NCBI GenBank assembly: GCA_934572535.1
Contig: CAKTLJ010000007.1
Span: 27,305 to 91,304, forward strand
Direction: 5' to 3'
Length of the DNA: 64,000 nucleotides
From: an uncultured Eubacteriales bacterium
Lineage (GTDB): Bacteria > Bacillota > Clostridia > Oscillospirales > Oscillospiraceae
The notes under the pieces were generated by a model. That model was not told the DNA's origin, did not search any database, and saw only the letters and a program-made list of their open reading frames with translations. This document shows positions 37,866 through 48,238 of this stretch, in pieces. The translations under genes were made by a program, and so were the position numbers. Within the stretch, counting starts at the first letter, position 1. The number at the start of each line of letters is the position of its first letter.

Positions 37866-38963
37866 CTAGGGGGCTTCGTGGGCTTTGATGACCTGTCCGG
37901 CGGCGCGGGCGAAGAGGCGCGCGCCTGCCAGGACCTCCTCCAGGGTGTTGCCGTGGCTGCCCATCTCCACCAGGAGCGAGCCCTTGGTCAGCTGCTGGTT
38001 GAAGCGGGCGGTGCGCAGGGTGATGGGCCGGGCCAGGCCGGGCCAGAGGGCGTTCATCTGCCCCTGGATCTCCATGGCCAGGGCCAGATGCTCCGTCCAG
38101 TCCGGGAAGCTGGCCCCCGCGTCGTCCGTCCCCACCAGGAGCATCACCTGGGCGGTCTTCACCCCGTCCACCTGGAGGACAGGCTTATAGACGGTCCCGT
38201 CGCTTCCCACCAGGGCGTCCCGGTGGATGTCCAGCACCATCTGGATGGTGGGATACCGGGCCAGATAGCCCTCCACCGCCGCCCGGGACCGGTCGTAGGC
38301 CCCGTTGTAGGAGGGATAGTCGTAAAATTCCGTGTCGTGGAGGACCGAGATCCCCTGCTCCGCGAAAATTCGTGCTACCTCATCGCCCACTCGTATGATA
38401 TTATAAGAGGAGTCCGTGGTGTGCGCGGTCCCCGTCTCCGTGTACGGCTCCGTGCCGTCCCGGGCGAAGGACTCCGTGGCATGGGTGTGGATGAGCAGGA
38501 CCTGCGGTCCCTGCCCGGCCGCCTGGAAGCGCAGGCCGGTCCCCGCCGCCGCCACGGCGGCCAGGTCCACCGTCTTCCCCGTGCGGTTGAACAGGGCGAT
38601 GCCCCCGCCGTTGACGTACCCGCTCCCGCTGCCGGAGAGGGTGCGCTCCTCCACCCGGTCGGGCGTCACCGCCGCCAGCTCCCGCTCCTCGTCGGCCTCC
38701 TCCGGGGCGGTCTGCTCCGGCTTGCCGCGCTCCGCCGCCCACTGGGCCAGCAGGGCCGACTCCCCCAGCAGCAGCCGCCGGGGAAAGGGCAGCGGCTCGT
38801 CCCCCGGCGCGGCGTGAACGGCGGCCGCCGGGAGAGGCCCCGGCGGGGACAGCCCCGCCGTCTCCGCGGCCATCCACAGCCCCAAAAGGGCCAGCATCCC
38901 GGCGGCGCACCGCCGCAGAAAGCGCCCCGCCCCGCCGACAGTCCCACGTTGTTTCATTCGCAT
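37866..38963 (-). CDS. spoIIP: Stage II sporulation protein P (SpoIIP)
   Basis: About 365 residues. N-terminal membrane anchor (about 18-38), then the SpoIIP amidase/endopeptidase domain: VLLIHTHATESF (zinc His), TTDSSYNIIRVGDEVARI, MVLDIHRDALVGSDG and VEMGSHGNTLEE (zinc residues). Degrades septal peptidoglycan during engulfment with SpoIID and SpoIIM. This is the clearest sign of sporulation in the window. ATG 38963 (AGGAG upstream, short spacing) or ATG 38957 is the start; they differ by two residues. Confidence 0.94.
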   Translation of the reverse strand: MRMKQRGTVGGAGRFLRRCAAGMLALLGLWMAAETAGLSPPGPLPAAAVHAAPGDEPLPFPRRLLLGESALLAQWAAERGKPEQTAPEEADEERELAAVTPDRVEERTLSGSGSGYVNGGGIALFNRTGKTVDLAAVAAAGTGLRFQAAGQGPQVLLIHTHATESFARDGTEPYTETGTAHTTDSSYNIIRVGDEVARIFAEQGISVLHDTEFYDYPSYNGAYDRSRAAVEGYLARYPTIQMVLDIHRDALVGSDGTVYKPVLQVDGVKTAQVMLLVGTDDAGASFPDWTEHLALAMEIQGQMNALWPGLARPITLRTARFNQQLTKGSLLVEMGSHGNTLEEVLAGARLFARAAGQVIKAHEAP

Positions 38964-39028
38964 CACGCTCCTATGTCTGGCTCTACTCTATGCAGGCCAG
39001 TCCCCACACAGAACAAGGAGGTCCCTCT

Positions 39029-39877
39029 GTGCGTAAACTCTTGCAGAAGCTCTTCTCCCTCCCGCCCGCGCAGTTTCTGCGCGACGGCGTGCTCACCTAC
39101 TTCAATCTCCGCGTCCCCCAGGCCGCCGCCTGCCTGGCCTACTTCGTGCTGCTGGCGGTCTTCCCCGTGCTCATCTGCGTGTCCTACCTGCTCGGCCTGG
39201 CCCACATCGACATCACCAGCGTCATCAACCAGCTCGAGCCCATCCTGCCGATGGAGGCCCTGGTGGTCATCAAGAGCTACCTCATGTACATCTCCTACCG
39301 GCAAAGCCCCGGCCTGTTCATCGCGGGGCTGGCGGCCTGCTGGTTCTCCGCCGCGGCGGCCTACCGGACCATCGCCCGGGTGATCCTGGACGTGTATGAC
39401 TACGTGGCCCGCTCCGTCATCCGCAGCATGGCGGTGAGCATCCTCTTCCCCCCGGCCCTGCTGCTGACCCTGGACATGTCCATCATCGTGGTGGTCACCG
39501 GGGAGATGACCCTGCGCTCCCTCGCCGAGCGCCTGCCCTTCCTGCATGACGTGCTGGGTCTGTGGAGCTGGCTGCGCTATGTGCTGCTCTTCGCCATCTT
39601 CTTCCTCTTCATCCTGGCCGTGCTCACCATGGCCTCGCCCAGCGGGACCCCGCGCACCCCCATGATGGTCAGCAGCCTCGCCGCCACCCTGGCCCTGGTC
39701 GCGGCCTCGGGCTTCTTCTCCTGGTTCATCAGCATGTCCTCCCGCTACTCCCTGATCTACGGCTCTTTGGTGTCCATCGTGGTGCTGCTCATCTGGCTCT
39801 ACCTCTGCGGCCAGATCCTCTTCCTGGCCATCGTCTTCACCAGCGTGTGGTACAAAAAGCGGCACAAGGCCCGCTGA
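39029..39877 (+). CDS. YihY/BrkB family inner-membrane protein
   Basis: 282 residues, six membrane helices (near 25-48, 80-105, 125-150, 165-190, 205-230, 240-265). The family motif RVPQAAACLAYFVLLAVFPV starts the first helix. Members are called BrkB or putative RNase BN, but the RNase claim is not supported; function unknown. GTG 39029 follows AAGGAGG. Divergent from spoIIP, sharing a 65-bp promoter region. Confidence 0.88.
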   Translation: MRKLLQKLFSLPPAQFLRDGVLTYFNLRVPQAAACLAYFVLLAVFPVLICVSYLLGLAHIDITSVINQLEPILPMEALVVIKSYLMYISYRQSPGLFIAGLAACWFSAAAAYRTIARVILDVYDYVARSVIRSMAVSILFPPALLLTLDMSIIVVVTGEMTLRSLAERLPFLHDVLGLWSWLRYVLLFAIFFLFILAVLTMASPSGTPRTPMMVSSLAATLALVAASGFFSWFISMSSRYSLIYGSLVSIVVLLIWLYLCGQILFLAIVFTSVWYKKRHKAR

Positions 39878-39944
39878 GGACAAAATTTCCCGGCAGAGAC
39901 CCGAAAAGTTCCCCCCTTTCTCCCCCCGTTTCCGGGTTTTCCGG

Positions 39945-39973
39945 TTGTAAGTCCCTGTACGCTGTGGTATAAT
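39945..39973 (+). promoter_or_regulatory. Promoter of the gdpP-rplI-dnaB cluster
   Basis: TTGTAA (39945-39950), 17-bp spacer, TATAAT (39968-39973). Confidence 0.7.
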
Positions 39974-40032
39974 GTAGGTTATATTTTTGCGACTATTTTT
40001 AGACAGCCTCAGGCTGCATCGGGGGTGCGCGT

Positions 40033-42042
40033 ATGCGACAGCAAACCTTCCATAAGGCTCTCTCCCGCCTGACGGGGACCGGGTTCCGGGTGTTCTTCGC
40101 CGCCTGCCTGGTCTTCGCGGTGCTCACGGGCCTGTTCAACGTCTGGCTTTCCCTGGGCGAGATCGCCGTGGTCCTCATCCTCTACCTCTACCTTCACGCC
40201 GGGACCAGCCGACGGAAGAACGAGGTCCTGGCCTATCTGGACCACGTGACCAACGGCGTGGACTCCGCCTCCCGGCGGACCATGATCTCCTCGCCGCTGC
40301 CCATCGTCATCTTCCGCCCGGACACCGACGACATCATCTGGAGCAACAACCGCTTTCTCCACCTCACCGGGGACCGGGAGCATCTCTTCGAGACCAAGCT
40401 CTCCTCCCTGGTCCCCGCCTTCCAGTCCCAGTGGCTGCTGGACGGGGAGCACGTCTGCGCCGAGCCGGTGCAGATCGGCGACCGGCAGTACCTGGTCTAC
40501 GGCAACCTGGTGTCCATCGGCGACGAGCTGGAGGGCGAATTCCTCGCCACCACCTACTGGGTGGACGTGACGGAATACGCCCGCACCGCCGCCCGGTTCG
40601 ACGCCACCCGCCCCGTGCTCATGATCATCCAGGTGGACAACTACGAGGACCTGAGCAAGGGGCTGGACGAGTCCGAGCGCTCGGTGCTGCGCACGCAGAT
40701 CAACAACCTGCTCACCGAATGGCTCGCCCCGGCCCACGGCATGATCTGCCGCTATGACCGGGACCACTACCTCTTCCTCATGGAGGCGGGGAACCTACAG
40801 AGCTTCCAGCGCCGCAAGTTCTCCGTCCTGGAGGAGATCCGCCACATCCAAAGCCCCAACGGGGTCGCCGCCACCCTCTCCATCGGCGTCGGCCAGGGGG
40901 CCGAGACCCCCAGCCAGCTCCACGAGTACGCCTCGCTGGCCCTGGACATGGCCCTCAGCCGCGGCGGCGACCAGGTGGTCATCAAAAACGGCACCGACTT
41001 CTCCTTCATCGGCGGCCGGTCCAAGGAGACCGAGCGCCGCACCAAGGTCAAAAGCCGCGTCGTGGCCACCGCCCTGGCCGAGATCCTGGACGTCACCGAG
41101 CACGTCATCGTCATGGGCCACAAGCTCCCCGACCTGGACGTTCTCGGGGCCGCGGCCGGGATCGCGGCCATGGCCCGCAAGAAGAAGGTCCCCGTGAGCA
41201 TCGTCCAGGCCCCCTCGCCCTACCCCGCCGAGGCCATGGCCAAGCGGCTCATGAGCGGCCTGCCGGAGTACAAGGGCCTCTTCCTCCCCGCCGAGCAGGC
41301 CCTCCACCTGGCCGGGCCGGACACCACCGTGGTGGTGGTGGACACCAACCGCCCGGAGCAGACCCAGGCCCCGGAGCTGCTCACCTCCGGCGCGAAGATC
41401 GTGGTCATCGACCACCACCGCCGGGCCGCGTCCTACATCGAAAAGCCCTCCCTGAGCTTCCAGGACCCCTACGCCTCCTCCGCCAGCGAGCTGGTCACGG
41501 AGCTGGTCCAGTACAACCTGGACTCCGGCGACCTGAAGCGGCTGGAGGCCGAGGCCCTGCTGGCCGGGATCGTGCTGGACACCAAGGCCTTCACCATGCG
41601 CACCGGCAGCCGGACCTTTGAGTCCGCCGCGTTTTTGAAAAAGTCCGGCGCGGACACCACCGAGGTCAAGAAGTTCTTCCAGATCGACCTGGACGAGACC
41701 CTGGCCAAGTTCCGCATCATCCAGCGCGCCCACACCTACCACAAGACCATGGCCATCACCTGGACCGACAAGCGGGTCGGCCGGGCCATCGCCGGGCAGG
41801 CCGCCGACGAGCTGCTGAACATCGCCGGGATCGACGCCTCCTTTGTCCTCTTCCCCGAGGAGGGGCAGACCTGCCTCTCCACCCGCTCCAGCGGCAAGGT
41901 GAACGTCCAGGTCATCAGCGAGATGCTCGGCGGCGGCGGCAACGCGGCCACCGCGGGCGCGCAGTTCCCCGGCAAGACCGTGGAGGAGGTCCTGCCCCTG
42001 CTCAAGGGGGCCATCGACCAATACTTTGAAGAAGGTTCCTAA
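40033..42042 (+). CDS. gdpP: Cyclic-di-AMP phosphodiesterase GdpP
   Basis: 669 residues. Two N-terminal membrane helices (about 15-55), PAS domain (about 80-180), a degenerate GGDEF domain (about 185-320, Y-D-R-D-H-Y in place of G-G-D-E-F), then DHH/DHHA1 (from about 345) with MGHKLPDLDVLG, VVDTNRPEQ, VVIDHHRR, the S-A-S-E-L-V-T-E-L helix and GGGGNAATAG. Hydrolyses c-di-AMP to pApA and so controls wall and potassium balance. Heads the conserved gdpP-rplI-dnaB order. Confidence 0.96.
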   Translation: MRQQTFHKALSRLTGTGFRVFFAACLVFAVLTGLFNVWLSLGEIAVVLILYLYLHAGTSRRKNEVLAYLDHVTNGVDSASRRTMISSPLPIVIFRPDTDDIIWSNNRFLHLTGDREHLFETKLSSLVPAFQSQWLLDGEHVCAEPVQIGDRQYLVYGNLVSIGDELEGEFLATTYWVDVTEYARTAARFDATRPVLMIIQVDNYEDLSKGLDESERSVLRTQINNLLTEWLAPAHGMICRYDRDHYLFLMEAGNLQSFQRRKFSVLEEIRHIQSPNGVAATLSIGVGQGAETPSQLHEYASLALDMALSRGGDQVVIKNGTDFSFIGGRSKETERRTKVKSRVVATALAEILDVTEHVIVMGHKLPDLDVLGAAAGIAAMARKKKVPVSIVQAPSPYPAEAMAKRLMSGLPEYKGLFLPAEQALHLAGPDTTVVVVDTNRPEQTQAPELLTSGAKIVVIDHHRRAASYIEKPSLSFQDPYASSASELVTELVQYNLDSGDLKRLEAEALLAGIVLDTKAFTMRTGSRTFESAAFLKKSGADTTEVKKFFQIDLDETLAKFRIIQRAHTYHKTMAITWTDKRVGRAIAGQAADELLNIAGIDASFVLFPEEGQTCLSTRSSGKVNVQVISEMLGGGGNAATAGAQFPGKTVEEVLPLLKGAIDQYFEEGS

Positions 42043-42094
42043 CCCCATTCCCACCATATTCCCACCATTCAGTTCCAAAACGGAGGTATTATCT

Positions 42095-42541
42095 ATGAAA
42101 GTCATTTTACAGCAGGACGTGAAGGGCCAGGGCAAGCGTGGCCAGCTGGTGAACGTCTCCGACGGCTACGCCCGCAACTTCCTCTTCCCCAAGAACCTGG
42201 CCGTGCCCGCCAACGCCGACAACATGAACAAGATGCTCATGCAGGACAAGGCCAAGAAGGCCCAGATGGCCGCCGAAAAGGCCGAGGCCGAGGCCATCGC
42301 CGCCCAGCTCAAGGACCTGGTGGTGAAGATCCCCGCCAAGGCCGGGGCAGGCGGCCGCCTCTTCGGCGCGGTCACCTCCAAGGAGGTCTCCGACGCGCTC
42401 AAGGCCCAGCACGGCCTGACCGTCGCCAAGGCCAAGATCGTCCAGGACGAGCCCATCAAGAGCTTCGGCGCCTACCAGCTCAAGTGCAAGCTGGGCTATG
42501 AGATCACCGGCACCGTCCACGTCGAAGTCGTCGAGGCTTGA
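42095..42541 (+). CDS. rplI: 50S ribosomal protein L9
   Basis: 148 residues. N-terminal MKVILQQDVKGQGKRGQLVN rRNA-binding domain, a long connecting helix and the C-terminal domain with LFGAVTSKEV. CGGAGGT ribosome site. Lies between gdpP and dnaB as in other Firmicutes. Confidence 0.97.
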   Translation: MKVILQQDVKGQGKRGQLVNVSDGYARNFLFPKNLAVPANADNMNKMLMQDKAKKAQMAAEKAEAEAIAAQLKDLVVKIPAKAGAGGRLFGAVTSKEVSDALKAQHGLTVAKAKIVQDEPIKSFGAYQLKCKLGYEITGTVHVEVVEA

Positions 42542-42600
42542 CGCGGACGCCGCCCGAACACGAACCCGTTCCCCGTTCTGAGAAAAGGAGGTGGCACGCC

Positions 42601-43953
42601 ATGGACGAGACCCTGCTTCTCCGGCAGATCCCCCACAGCGTAGAGGCCGAGCAGTCGGTGCTGGGGGCCATGCTCATCGACCCCCGCTGCATCCCCGATG
42701 TGGTGGAGGCCCTCACCGGTGAGGACTTCTACCTGAAGGCCAACCGGGAGATCTACGAGACCATTTACACCATGTTCAACTTCTCCGCCACCATCGACCC
42801 GGTGACGGTGCTGGACCAGATGCGCCTGACCGGCGTGTACGACGAGAACAGCTCCCGCGGCTACATCCTCCAGCTCATGGAGATCACCCCCACGGCGGCC
42901 AACGTGAAGGAGTACGTCCGCATCGTCAAGGACAAGGCCCTGCTGCGCCGCATCGCGGAGACCGCCGGGGAGATGACCGCCCTGGTCCAGGAGGGGGGCG
43001 AGACCGCCCAGGCCGTCCTCGACCTGGCCGAGCAGCGCATCTACGCCATCCGCCAGGGGCGGAACACCCAGGGGCTGGAGCCCCTGTCGAAGATCCTGGT
43101 GGACGTGTTCGACCGCCTCCAGGAGCTGTCCATGGCGGGGTCTGAGGTCCCCGGGATGCCCTCGGGCTTCGCGGACCTGGACCGGACCCTCACGGGCCTG
43201 CACCCCTCGGAGCTGGTCCTCCTGGCCGCCCGGCCCGGCATGGGCAAGACCTCCTTCGCCCTGAACATCCTGCTCCACGCGGGCAAGTACTCCGGCAAGA
43301 CCGTGGTCTTCTTTTCCCTGGAAATGAGCCGGGAGCAGCTGGCCAACCGCCTGATCTCCAGCGAGGCCTTTTTGGACAACAAAAAGCTCATGACCGGCAA
43401 GCTCAGCGCCGACGACTGGGACAAGGTCACCCTGGCCTCCTCCGCCCTGGCCCACACCACCATCTACATCGACGACAACCCCTCCCTCTCGGTGGCCGAC
43501 ATGAACGCCAAGTGCCGCCGGGTGGACAACCTGGGCCTGGTCATCATCGACTACCTCCAGCTCATGCAGTCCTCGGGCAGCGGCAAGGGCTACGCCGGGG
43601 AAAACCGCCAGCAGGTGGTGGCCGACATCAGCCGCGCCCTGAAGATCATGGCCAAGGAGCTGCGCGTCCCCGTTCTCTGCCTGTCCCAGCTCTCCCGCGC
43701 CAACGAGAGCCGCGCCGACAAGCGGCCCATGCTCTCCGACCTGCGCGAGTCCGGGGCCATCGAGCAGGACGCCGACGTGGTCATGTTCCTCTACCGGGAC
43801 GACTACTATAATAAGGACAGCGACAAGCGCAACCAGGCCGAGTGCATCATCGCCAAGAACCGCCGGGGCGAGACCACCACCGTCCCGCTCCAGTGGCTGC
43901 CCGAGTTCACCACCTTCTCCTCCGTGGAGCGCAACCATGAAGAGCCCTGGTGA
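42601..43953 (+). CDS. dnaB: Replicative DNA helicase DnaB/DnaC
   Basis: 450 residues. N-terminal helical domain (HSVEAEQSVLGAMLID), linker, and RecA-like C-terminal domain with Walker A ARPGMGKTSFALN, FFSLEMSREQLANR, Walker B LVIIDYLQLM and LSQLSRANESRADKRPMLSD. Unwinds DNA at the fork. ATG 42601 follows AAGGAGG; a 21-residue upstream extension runs through the ribosome site and is rejected. Called dnaC in Bacillus. Overlaps tilS by 17 bases. Confidence 0.97.
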   Translation: MDETLLLRQIPHSVEAEQSVLGAMLIDPRCIPDVVEALTGEDFYLKANREIYETIYTMFNFSATIDPVTVLDQMRLTGVYDENSSRGYILQLMEITPTAANVKEYVRIVKDKALLRRIAETAGEMTALVQEGGETAQAVLDLAEQRIYAIRQGRNTQGLEPLSKILVDVFDRLQELSMAGSEVPGMPSGFADLDRTLTGLHPSELVLLAARPGMGKTSFALNILLHAGKYSGKTVVFFSLEMSREQLANRLISSEAFLDNKKLMTGKLSADDWDKVTLASSALAHTTIYIDDNPSLSVADMNAKCRRVDNLGLVIIDYLQLMQSSGSGKGYAGENRQQVVADISRALKIMAKELRVPVLCLSQLSRANESRADKRPMLSDLRESGAIEQDADVVMFLYRDDYYNKDSDKRNQAECIIAKNRRGETTTVPLQWLPEFTTFSSVERNHEEPW

Positions 43954-45316
43954 GGCCTTCCCCGCCCGGGTCCTCGCCTTTGCCGACCGCCATGGGATGC
44001 TCCCTGCCGGAAGCACCCTCCTCTGCGCCCTCTCCGGCGGCGGGGATTCCATGGCGCTGCTGACCTGCCTGCTGGCCGTGGCCGCGGACCGGGACCTGAC
44101 CATCCTGGCCGCCCACTACGACCACCAGCTCCGGGGCGAGGCCTCCCGCCGGGACGCGGCCTTCGTCACCCGCTGGTGCCGGGCCCAGGGCGTCCCCCTG
44201 ACCGTGGGCCGGGGCGACGTGGCCGCCCGGGCCGCCCGGGAGGGCAAGGGCATCGAGGAGACCGCCCGGGCCATGCGCTACGCCTTCCTGGAGGAGACCG
44301 CCCAGGCCGTGGGGGCCGACGGCATCCTCACCGCGCACAACGCCGACGACAACGCCGAGACCCTCCTGCTCCACCTGGTCCGCGGGACCGGCCTGGACGG
44401 CCTGACGGGCATCCCCCCCAAGCGGGGCAAGCTCCTCCGGCCCCTGCTGACCCAGACCCGCGCGGAGATCGAGGCGTATCTGGCGGCGATGCAGGTCCCC
44501 TTTTGCCAGGACAGCTCCAACGACGACCCCGCCTACGCCCGCAACCGCATCCGCCGGGACGTCATGCCCGTGCTGCGGGCGCTGAACCCCAGCTTCTCTC
44601 ACCGCCTGGCCGCCAACCTCGCGCACATCCAGGCGGACCGGGCCCTCCTGGAGCAGCTGGCCCGCGAGGCCCTCACCCCCCAGGCCGAGGGCCGGGGCCT
44701 GGCCCTGCCCGCCCGGGCGCTGGCCGACCTGCCCCGGCCGCTGGCGAGCCGGGTGGTCAAGCAGACCCTGGCCGCCCTGGGCCGCCACCAGATCTCCGCC
44801 GTCCACCTGGAGGCCATCCTGGCCCTGGCCGGGAGCGGCCCGCCCGCCGGGCGCTGCGCCCTGCCCCAGGGCCTCTCGGTCCGCCGGGTCTACGACCGGC
44901 TCCTCTTCGCCCCGGACGCGGCGCTGCCGCCGCCCCTCTCCCCCGTGACCATCCCCGCCGAGGGGACCTACACCCTGGGGCCCTGGCGGCTGGACCTGCG
45001 CCGGGAGACCTGCCCCGCCGACGCCGTGCAAGGCCCCTTCCAGTGGTTCCTGCGGGCGGAGGCCGTGGCCCTGCCCCTCACCGCCCGGGCGCGGGCGACC
45101 GGAGACCGGCTCCGCCTGCCCGGCCGGGCCGAGCGCTCCCTCAAGAAATGGTACATCGACGAAAAGATCCCCCGTCAGGACCGGGACACCCTCCCCGTGC
45201 TGACCGACGCCCACGGTCTGGCCGCTGCCGCCGGGCTTGGGCCGGACCAGGCGCGCATCGCCGCCCCCGGCGAGGCCGCCCTCCACATCACCCTGACAGA
45301 AACAGAAAGGACTTGA
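43937..45316 (+). CDS. tilS: tRNA(Ile)-lysidine synthase TilS
   Basis: 459 residues. PP-loop ALSGGGDSMALL near residue 33, AHYDHQLRG, and TAHNADDNAET in the N-terminal domain; an oligonucleotide-binding middle and a C-terminal domain with RARATGDRLRLPGR. Converts C34 of tRNA-Ile(CAU) to lysidine. Normal order with hpt and ftsH. Confidence 0.96.
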   Translation: MKSPGEAFPARVLAFADRHGMLPAGSTLLCALSGGGDSMALLTCLLAVAADRDLTILAAHYDHQLRGEASRRDAAFVTRWCRAQGVPLTVGRGDVAARAAREGKGIEETARAMRYAFLEETAQAVGADGILTAHNADDNAETLLLHLVRGTGLDGLTGIPPKRGKLLRPLLTQTRAEIEAYLAAMQVPFCQDSSNDDPAYARNRIRRDVMPVLRALNPSFSHRLAANLAHIQADRALLEQLAREALTPQAEGRGLALPARALADLPRPLASRVVKQTLAALGRHQISAVHLEAILALAGSGPPAGRCALPQGLSVRRVYDRLLFAPDAALPPPLSPVTIPAEGTYTLGPWRLDLRRETCPADAVQGPFQWFLRAEAVALPLTARARATGDRLRLPGRAERSLKKWYIDEKIPRQDRDTLPVLTDAHGLAAAAGLGPDQARIAAPGEAALHITLTETERT

Positions 45317-45323
45317 CCGCCTT

Positions 45324-45866
45324 ATGATGGAACAGGATATGCAAGAGATCCTCTTCACCCGCGAACAGCTCTCCGCCCGCATCGGGCAGATCGCCGCGCA
45401 AATGAACGAAGACTACCGGGGCAAGGCCCCCGTGGTCATCGGCATCCTCCGCGGCTCCTTTATCTTCATGGCCGACCTGGTTCGGGCGCTGGACATCCCC
45501 GACATGACCCTGGACTTCATGTCCGCCTCCTCCTACGGCGCCGGGACCGTCAGCTCCGGCCTGGTGGAGATCAAGCTGGACACCTCCGAGCCGATCACCG
45601 GCAAGGACGTCATCCTCGTGGAGGACATCCTGGACACCGGCAACACCCTCTCCCGCCTGGTCGAGGAGCTGAAAAAGCGGGACCCCGCCTCCATTCGCGT
45701 CTGCGTCATGCTGGATAAGCTGGAGCGCCGCGTCAAGTCCATCCGGCCCGACTACACGGGCTTCCAGATCCCCGACGGCTTCGTCGTGGGCTGCGGCCTG
45801 GACTATGACCAGAGGTACCGCCAACTGGAGTACATCGGGATCCTGAAGCCCGAAATTTACGAATAA
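45324..45866 (+). CDS. hpt: Hypoxanthine phosphoribosyltransferase
   Basis: 180 residues. VVIGILRGSFIFMADL, and the PRPP-binding loop VILVEDILDTGNTL near residue 100 with downstream acidic residues typical of purine PRTases; F-Q-I-P-D-G-F-V-V-G binds the purine. Salvages hypoxanthine/guanine. Two adjacent ATGs at 45324 and 45327. Seven bases after tilS. Confidence 0.95.
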   Translation: MMEQDMQEILFTREQLSARIGQIAAQMNEDYRGKAPVVIGILRGSFIFMADLVRALDIPDMTLDFMSASSYGAGTVSSGLVEIKLDTSEPITGKDVILVEDILDTGNTLSRLVEELKKRDPASIRVCVMLDKLERRVKSIRPDYTGFQIPDGFVVGCGLDYDQRYRQLEYIGILKPEIYE

Positions 45867-45905
45867 GCTTCCCTCCGGCGGAGCGCCAAAGGATGTGACC
45901 CCATT

Positions 45906-47948
45906 TTGAACAACAACAAGACCTCGCAGACCCCCGGCAGTCCCGCGCGCGGACTGATCCTGCTGCTCTGCCTCTTTGCCATCGTCTTCCTCTTCTCCTC
46001 CTTCTTCCGAGGCGCCGGTTCCACCGGCACGGTCTACTCCTACGCCGACATCCGCGCCTTCTTCGACAACCAGCAGGTGGAGACCGTCCAGGTCCAGGAG
46101 CATTCCGTGACCCTCACCCTCAAAAAGCCCGTGGACGGCACCTCGGTGGTGACCTACCGCCTCTACGACTTCCAGCTGTTCTACGATGACTTCAACGACA
46201 TCATCGTGCAGCAGTGGGAGGACGGCATCATCAAGGACTACGAATACCCCGACAGCCCCTCCCCGGCCTGGATGGGCACCATCCTCACCTGGGTGATCGT
46301 CCTGCTCATCATGGGGGTGCTGTGGTACTTCCTCTTCCTGCGCCGCCAGGGCGGCGGCGGGCCAAACGCCACCCAGTTCGGCAAGGCCAAGGCCCGCACC
46401 CTGGCCGAGTCCGGCCGGGTCGTCACCTTTGCCGACGTGGCCGGGGCCGACGAGGAGAAGGAGGAGCTGGCCGAGGTGGTGGACTTCCTCCGCCAGCCCG
46501 CCCAATACACCCAGCTGGGCGCGCGCATCCCCAAGGGCGTGCTGCTGGTCGGCCCGCCCGGCACCGGCAAGACCCTCCTGGCCCGCGCCGTGGCCGGGGA
46601 GGCTGGCTGCCAGTATCTGTCCATCTCCGGCTCCGACTTCGTGGAGCTGTACGTCGGCGTGGGCGCCTCCCGCGTCCGCGACCTGTTTGAGCAGGCCAAG
46701 AAGACCGCCCCCGCCATCATCTTCATCGACGAGATCGACGCCGTGGGCCGCCAGAGAGGCACCGGCCTCGGCGGCGGACACGACGAGCGAGAGCAGACCC
46801 TGAACCAGCTGCTGGTGGAGATGGACGGCTTCGCCTCCAACGAGGGCGTCATCGTCCTGGCCGCCACCAACCGCGCCGACATCCTGGACCCCGCCCTGCT
46901 GCGGCCCGGCCGCTTTGACCGCCAGGTCTACGTGGGCCTGCCCGACATCAAGGGCCGCGAGGAGATCCTCCGCGTCCACGCCCGCAACAAGCCGCTGGCG
47001 GAAAACGTGGACCTGCACACCATCGCCCAGGCCACCGTGGGCTTCACCGGGGCCGACCTGGAGAACCTGCTCAACGAGGCCGCCCTGCTCTCCGCGCGGC
47101 AGAAGCAGCCCTTCATCCGCATGGACGTGGTCCACGAGGCCATGCTGAAGGTCATCGCCGGGCCGGAGAAGAAGAGCCGCGTCGTCCCCGAGCTGGCCCG
47201 CCGCCTGACCGCCTACCACGAGGCCGGGCACGCCGTGGTCATCCACGAGCTGACGACCCAGGACCCCGTCCACCAGATCACCATCATCCCCCGCGGCCCC
47301 GCCGGAGGCATGACCATCTCCCTGCCCGAGGAGGACCGGATGTACCAGTCCCGCAAGGAGCTGCGCGAGCGCATCGCCTCCCTGCTCGGCGGCCGGGTGG
47401 CCGAGGAGCTGGTGCTGGGCGACATCTCCACCGGCGCGTCCAACGACCTGGAGCGCGCCACCGCCATCGCCCGCAGCATGGTCACCAAGTACGGCATGAG
47501 CGAGCGCCTGGGCGCCATCAGCTACGACAGCAACCAGGAGGTCTTCATCGGCCGCAGCATGGCCGCCGGACGCGCCTACTCCGAGGAGGTCGCAGGGCTC
47601 ATCGACGAGGAGATCAAGGCCCTCCTCGACGAGGGCTACCGCCACTGCAAGGAAATCCTCTCGGCCCACATGGCCGAGCTGGAGCGCACCGCCCAGTATC
47701 TGCTGGAGTTCGAGACCATGTCCGCCGAGGACTTCGCCCTGGTCTTTGACGACCCCGCCGCCCTGGCGGCCCACATGGCCGACGCCCGCGCCAAGCGGGC
47801 CGCCCAGGCCAAGCAGGACGCCGAGCTGCGCGCCCGCGTCCAGGCCGAGCAGGAGGCCGAGGCCACCCGCCGCCTGCGGGCCGCCGACGAGCTGCTGCGC
47901 AGCCAGGAGGACGCCCCCAAGCCGCCCGACGACCCCGACCCCTTCTGA
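45906..47948 (+). CDS. ftsH: ATP-dependent zinc metalloprotease FtsH
   Basis: 680 residues. Membrane helices at about 15-35 and 120-142 flank the extracytoplasmic domain; AAA domain has [40 protein letters not shown] in part and a C-terminal zinc site HEAGHAVV near residue 440. Degrades membrane and regulatory proteins. A TTG start at 45906 with AAAGGATG upstream. The final 60 residues are a charged coiled-coil rich in E, R and Q. Its terminator is duplicated around element copy 3. Confidence 0.97.
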   Translation: MNNNKTSQTPGSPARGLILLLCLFAIVFLFSSFFRGAGSTGTVYSYADIRAFFDNQQVETVQVQEHSVTLTLKKPVDGTSVVTYRLYDFQLFYDDFNDIIVQQWEDGIIKDYEYPDSPSPAWMGTILTWVIVLLIMGVLWYFLFLRRQGGGGPNATQFGKAKARTLAESGRVVTFADVAGADEEKEELAEVVDFLRQPAQYTQLGARIPKGVLLVGPPGTGKTLLARAVAGEAGCQYLSISGSDFVELYVGVGASRVRDLFEQAKKTAPAIIFIDEIDAVGRQRGTGLGGGHDEREQTLNQLLVEMDGFASNEGVIVLAATNRADILDPALLRPGRFDRQVYVGLPDIKGREEILRVHARNKPLAENVDLHTIAQATVGFTGADLENLLNEAALLSARQKQPFIRMDVVHEAMLKVIAGPEKKSRVVPELARRLTAYHEAGHAVVIHELTTQDPVHQITIIPRGPAGGMTISLPEEDRMYQSRKELRERIASLLGGRVAEELVLGDISTGASNDLERATAIARSMVTKYGMSERLGAISYDSNQEVFIGRSMAAGRAYSEEVAGLIDEEIKALLDEGYRHCKEILSAHMAELERTAQYLLEFETMSAEDFALVFDDPAALAAHMADARAKRAAQAKQDAELRARVQAEQEAEATRRLRAADELLRSQEDAPKPPDDPDPF

Positions 47949-47960
47949 GCGACCCACAGA

Positions 47961-48219
47961 CGGAGCTTCCCCACCCCGGGGAGGCTCCCAGCTTGTCGAA
48001 AAAGGCTGCGCCTTTTCCGACAGAAGGGGATGGCAGACCGCTGCGCGCAGGTCCTGCGCGCCTCTGGCGCACACGCCCCACACTTGCGGCCTGAGCAGTA
48101 TGTTCTCCGACGTACACGCCGCCGGAGAACATAATAGTAGCTTCTTCGCGGCCTGCGGGCCGCGAACTCTGCGAGACTTTTTTGACCGTTTCGGAGCTTC
48201 CCCACCCCGGGGAGGCTCC
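47961..48219 (+). repeat. Terminator-associated structured element, full copy 3, with flanking hairpin duplication
   Basis: Core 47991-48186 (196 bp), starting GCTTGTCGAAAAAGG and ending GACTTTTTTGAC, in the sense direction of ftsH. Exact 28-bp hairpin copies (CGGAGCTTCCCCACCCCGGG and on) lie at 47961-47988 and 48192-48219; the distal one carries the T-run GTTTTCC. The outer stem keeps pairing through a G:T wobble where copies 1 and 2 have G:C, which fits a conserved RNA or DNA structure. Confidence 0.85.
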
Positions 48220-48238
48220 GTTTTCCGTTCCTTCAATC

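Noticed and set aside
37779..39383. Plus-strand frame of about 530 codons opposite spoIIP
   Set aside because: Shadow of spoIIP and yihY; no homology visible.
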